From positions 1 through 58,525 of IMG/VR virus record IMGVR_UViG_3300021197_001797: DNA of 58,525 nt. One strand, given 5' to 3'. The position numbers and the translations under genes were made by a program. The stretch is from a virus. Shown here piece by piece: positions 57,104 through 58,525 of the stretch. The notes under the pieces are model-generated. The model was given only the letters and a program-made list of their open reading frames with translations. It did not search any database and had not been told where the DNA came from. Numbering within the stretch: position 1 is the first letter of the stretch; every line of letters begins with the position of its first letter.

Positions 57104-58525
57104 TGCCAATCCAAACAACAGTTTTACGTTCAGAGCCAGGAATTAAACGCGATGGCACTAAATTTGATGGTAATAACTATGTTGATGGTCAATGGGTACG
57201 TTTTCAAAGAGGATTACCTAGAAAAATAGGTGGATATAAAACCACTCAAAAGTATTTGTCTGAGGTAAGTAGAGGGTTTGCTACATTCTCACAAATGCTA
57301 TTTGTTTACTGTCATTCTGGCGGTGACAACACGTTAGAGAGATTTACATTAGATCAAACAGGCAATAGCTCTATCGTCACTGACAGAACACCTGTTTTGG
57401 CTTCTGCTTATGGAACTGTAACAATTGCAGGTGTTAGTGGTGCTGTAGATATGATCGCTGTAGACGGTGTGAACATAATGTCTGGGTCAGTGGCTTTTAA
57501 TACTGACATAAATCAAACAGCCACAGATGTTGCCTCTAATATCACTGCTTTCACAAGCACACCAAATTATACAGCTAATGCTGTTGGGGCAATCATCACA
57601 ATTACTTCTGCTACAGCAGGAGATCAGGCCAACAATTTTATTATAACAACTACTTTGACCACTTTAACAAGCACTATTGTCAACATGAATTATGGCAGTG
57701 ATGCGCTAATAACATCTATTGATAACTATTGGATGTTTGATTTTCAATATGACTCAAGCACAAATCAAAATTATGTGTTAGCACAGGTTAGCCCAAATGG
57801 TGATTGTATTTGTAATGATCAAGACGGACAAATATTTTTTGGCGAAGTGCTAGGAACGGATGTTTTAAGGTCTGTTTCACTGCCAGCTAATACTAATGTA
57901 ACAGGCGGTATTGTTTCGTTGCACCCATATCTTTTTTACTATGGGACTGATGGAATAATTGGTTGGAGCATTCCAGGAAATCCCACAGATCTTTTAGGAA
58001 CAGGGTCAGGAAATGCACGAGTGTGGGGTCAAAAAATAATAAAAGGGCTTCCACTTAGAGCAGGTTCAGGAACAGCTCCTGCGGGTATATTCTGGGCGTT
58101 TGACGCTGTGATTAGAGCTACTTTCGTAGGGGGAGCTTCTGTATTTCAATTTGATATTGTGGCAACAGATACTAGTATTTTGTCACCATTTAGCCCAATA
58201 GATTATGACGGTGTGTTTTACTGGGCTGGTGTGGATCGTTTTTATATGTTTAACGGAGTGGTTAGAGAAGTACCTAACTCATTGAATTTAAATTACTTTT
58301 TTGATGGAATTAATCGCAATGCGGCAACAAAATGTTTCTCATATAAAGTTCCAAGATTTGGTGAAATATGGTGGGCATATCCAAAAGGCACAGCCACAGA
58401 ATGCACGCACGCTGTAGTTTATAACATTCGTGAAAATACATGGTATGACACAGAACTTCCTAATGATGGTCGATCAGCAGGTCAGTTTAACAATTCATTT
58501 GCCGCACCTATATTAACGGGCGTGC
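56403..58525. repeat. Right copy of 2.1-kb diverged terminal repeat
   Basis: Aligned to 1-2123 without net indels. 58399-58525 is an exact 127-base match to 1997-2123 and runs to the last base of the window. Best explained as an alternative allele of the same locus that rejoins the main path. The non-redundant circular map would then be 56,402 bp. Confidence 0.9.
57103..58525 (+). CDS. Tail nozzle-like protein, N-terminal 474 residues (3' end cut by window)
   Basis: Open to the last base. It begins MPIQTTVLRSEPGIKRDG, compared with MPVQTTVLRSDPGIKRDG at 701, and is colinear with residues 1-474 of that protein. Amino-acid changes are few and clustered (for example the Ig-like stretch near 110-190: DGVNIMSGSVAF versus DGVDIMSGSVPF). 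The cupredoxin-like segment lies beyond the cut. It is read as a second allele of the 701-2887 gene, not a separate gene. Confidence 0.85.
   Translation, partial: MPIQTTVLRSEPGIKRDGTKFDGNNYVDGQWVRFQRGLPRKIGGYKTTQKYLSEVSRGFATFSQMLFVYCHSGGDNTLERFTLDQTGNSSIVTDRTPVLASAYGTVTIAGVSGAVDMIAVDGVNIMSGSVAFNTDINQTATDVASNITAFTSTPNYTANAVGAIITITSATAGDQANNFIITTTLTTLTSTIVNMNYGSDALITSIDNYWMFDFQYDSSTNQNYVLAQVSPNGDCICNDQDGQIFFGEVLGTDVLRSVSLPANTNVTGGIVSLHPYLFYYGTDGIIGWSIPGNPTDLLGTGSGNARVWGQKIIKGLPLRAGSGTAPAGIFWAFDAVIRATFVGGASVFQFDIVATDTSILSPFSPIDYDGVFYWAGVDRFYMFNGVVREVPNSLNLNYFFDGINRNAATKCFSYKVPRFGEIWWAYPKGTATECTHAVVYNIRENTWYDTELPNDGRSAGQFNNSFAAPILTGV

Noticed and set aside
1-58525. CRISPR array, tRNA genes, integrase or repressor
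   Set aside because: I saw no regularly spaced direct repeats, no cloverleaf-like gene in the gaps, and no recombinase or CI-like protein. A covariance search would be needed to exclude a degenerate tRNA.
56403-58525. True tandem duplication of the nozzle gene or a biological terminal repeat
   Set aside because: A biological terminal repeat should be identical, and a duplication would not be expected to end in an exact 127-base match at the window edge while being diverged elsewhere. I kept the allele explanation as the main one.

Overview
The window is the genome of a tailed bacteriophage, most likely a short-tailed (podovirus-type) marine phage known only from metagenomic assembly. The evidence is a full set of head, tail, packaging, replication and lysis genes packed end to end with ATGA/TAATG overlaps, on AT-rich DNA (about 40% GC in the stretches I sampled). 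No integrase, repressor, tRNA, RNA polymerase or bacterial housekeeping gene is visible, so it looks lytic and dependent on host RNA polymerase. The host cannot be read from the sequence. A marine alphaproteobacterium is a guess based on gene content.

The two ends are related. Bases 1-2123 and 56403-58525 align without net indels at a constant offset of 56,402 (roughly 85-90% identity by eye), and the last 127 bases are exactly identical to 1997-2123. The simplest reading is a circular map of 56,402 bp, with a second strain's allele of the tail-fibre/nozzle junction attached at the right end. The exact 127-base match looks like a de Bruijn k-mer join.

Layout: (1) 1-12,643 (+): end of the tail-fibre gene, tail nozzle with an inserted cupredoxin-like domain, GNAT protein, large internal/ejection-type virion proteins, then a lysis cassette (41-aa membrane peptide, EF-hand membrane protein, 3-TM holin, T4-type lysozyme, 55-aa membrane protein). 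(2) 12,708-24,222 (-): SleB-type hydrolase, DUF932 protein, SNF2 helicase, VRR-NUC nuclease, DnaE-type DNA polymerase with a separate DnaQ exonuclease, VOC protein, SDR, DUF6378 protein, HAD phosphatase, ThyX, and an FAD oxidoreductase. (3) 24,397-28,938 (+): second replication operon with DUF7173-like protein, putative SSB, Prim-Pol/SF3 primase-helicase and a small paralogue of its C-terminus. (4) 28,940-29,625 (-): two small genes, one with a papain/C39-like Cys-His arrangement. (5) 29,945-58,525 (+): TerS, TerL, a second copy of the two-gene virion cassette, portal, GroES, scaffold, decoration protein, major capsid, connector/adaptor proteins, a run of tail-fibre genes including three paralogous propeller-like fibres, adaptor, tail fibre and nozzle.

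Transcription appears to use one promoter type, TTGC(C/T)T-N17-(N)ATA(A/G/C)T, found at the start of seven transcription units on both strands. Three minus-strand units also share a nearly identical leader, and each is followed by a hairpin or terminator. The replication blocks supply DNA synthesis and dTMP. The right-hand block builds and packages the head and attaches the tail. The left-hand block completes the tail and lyses the cell.
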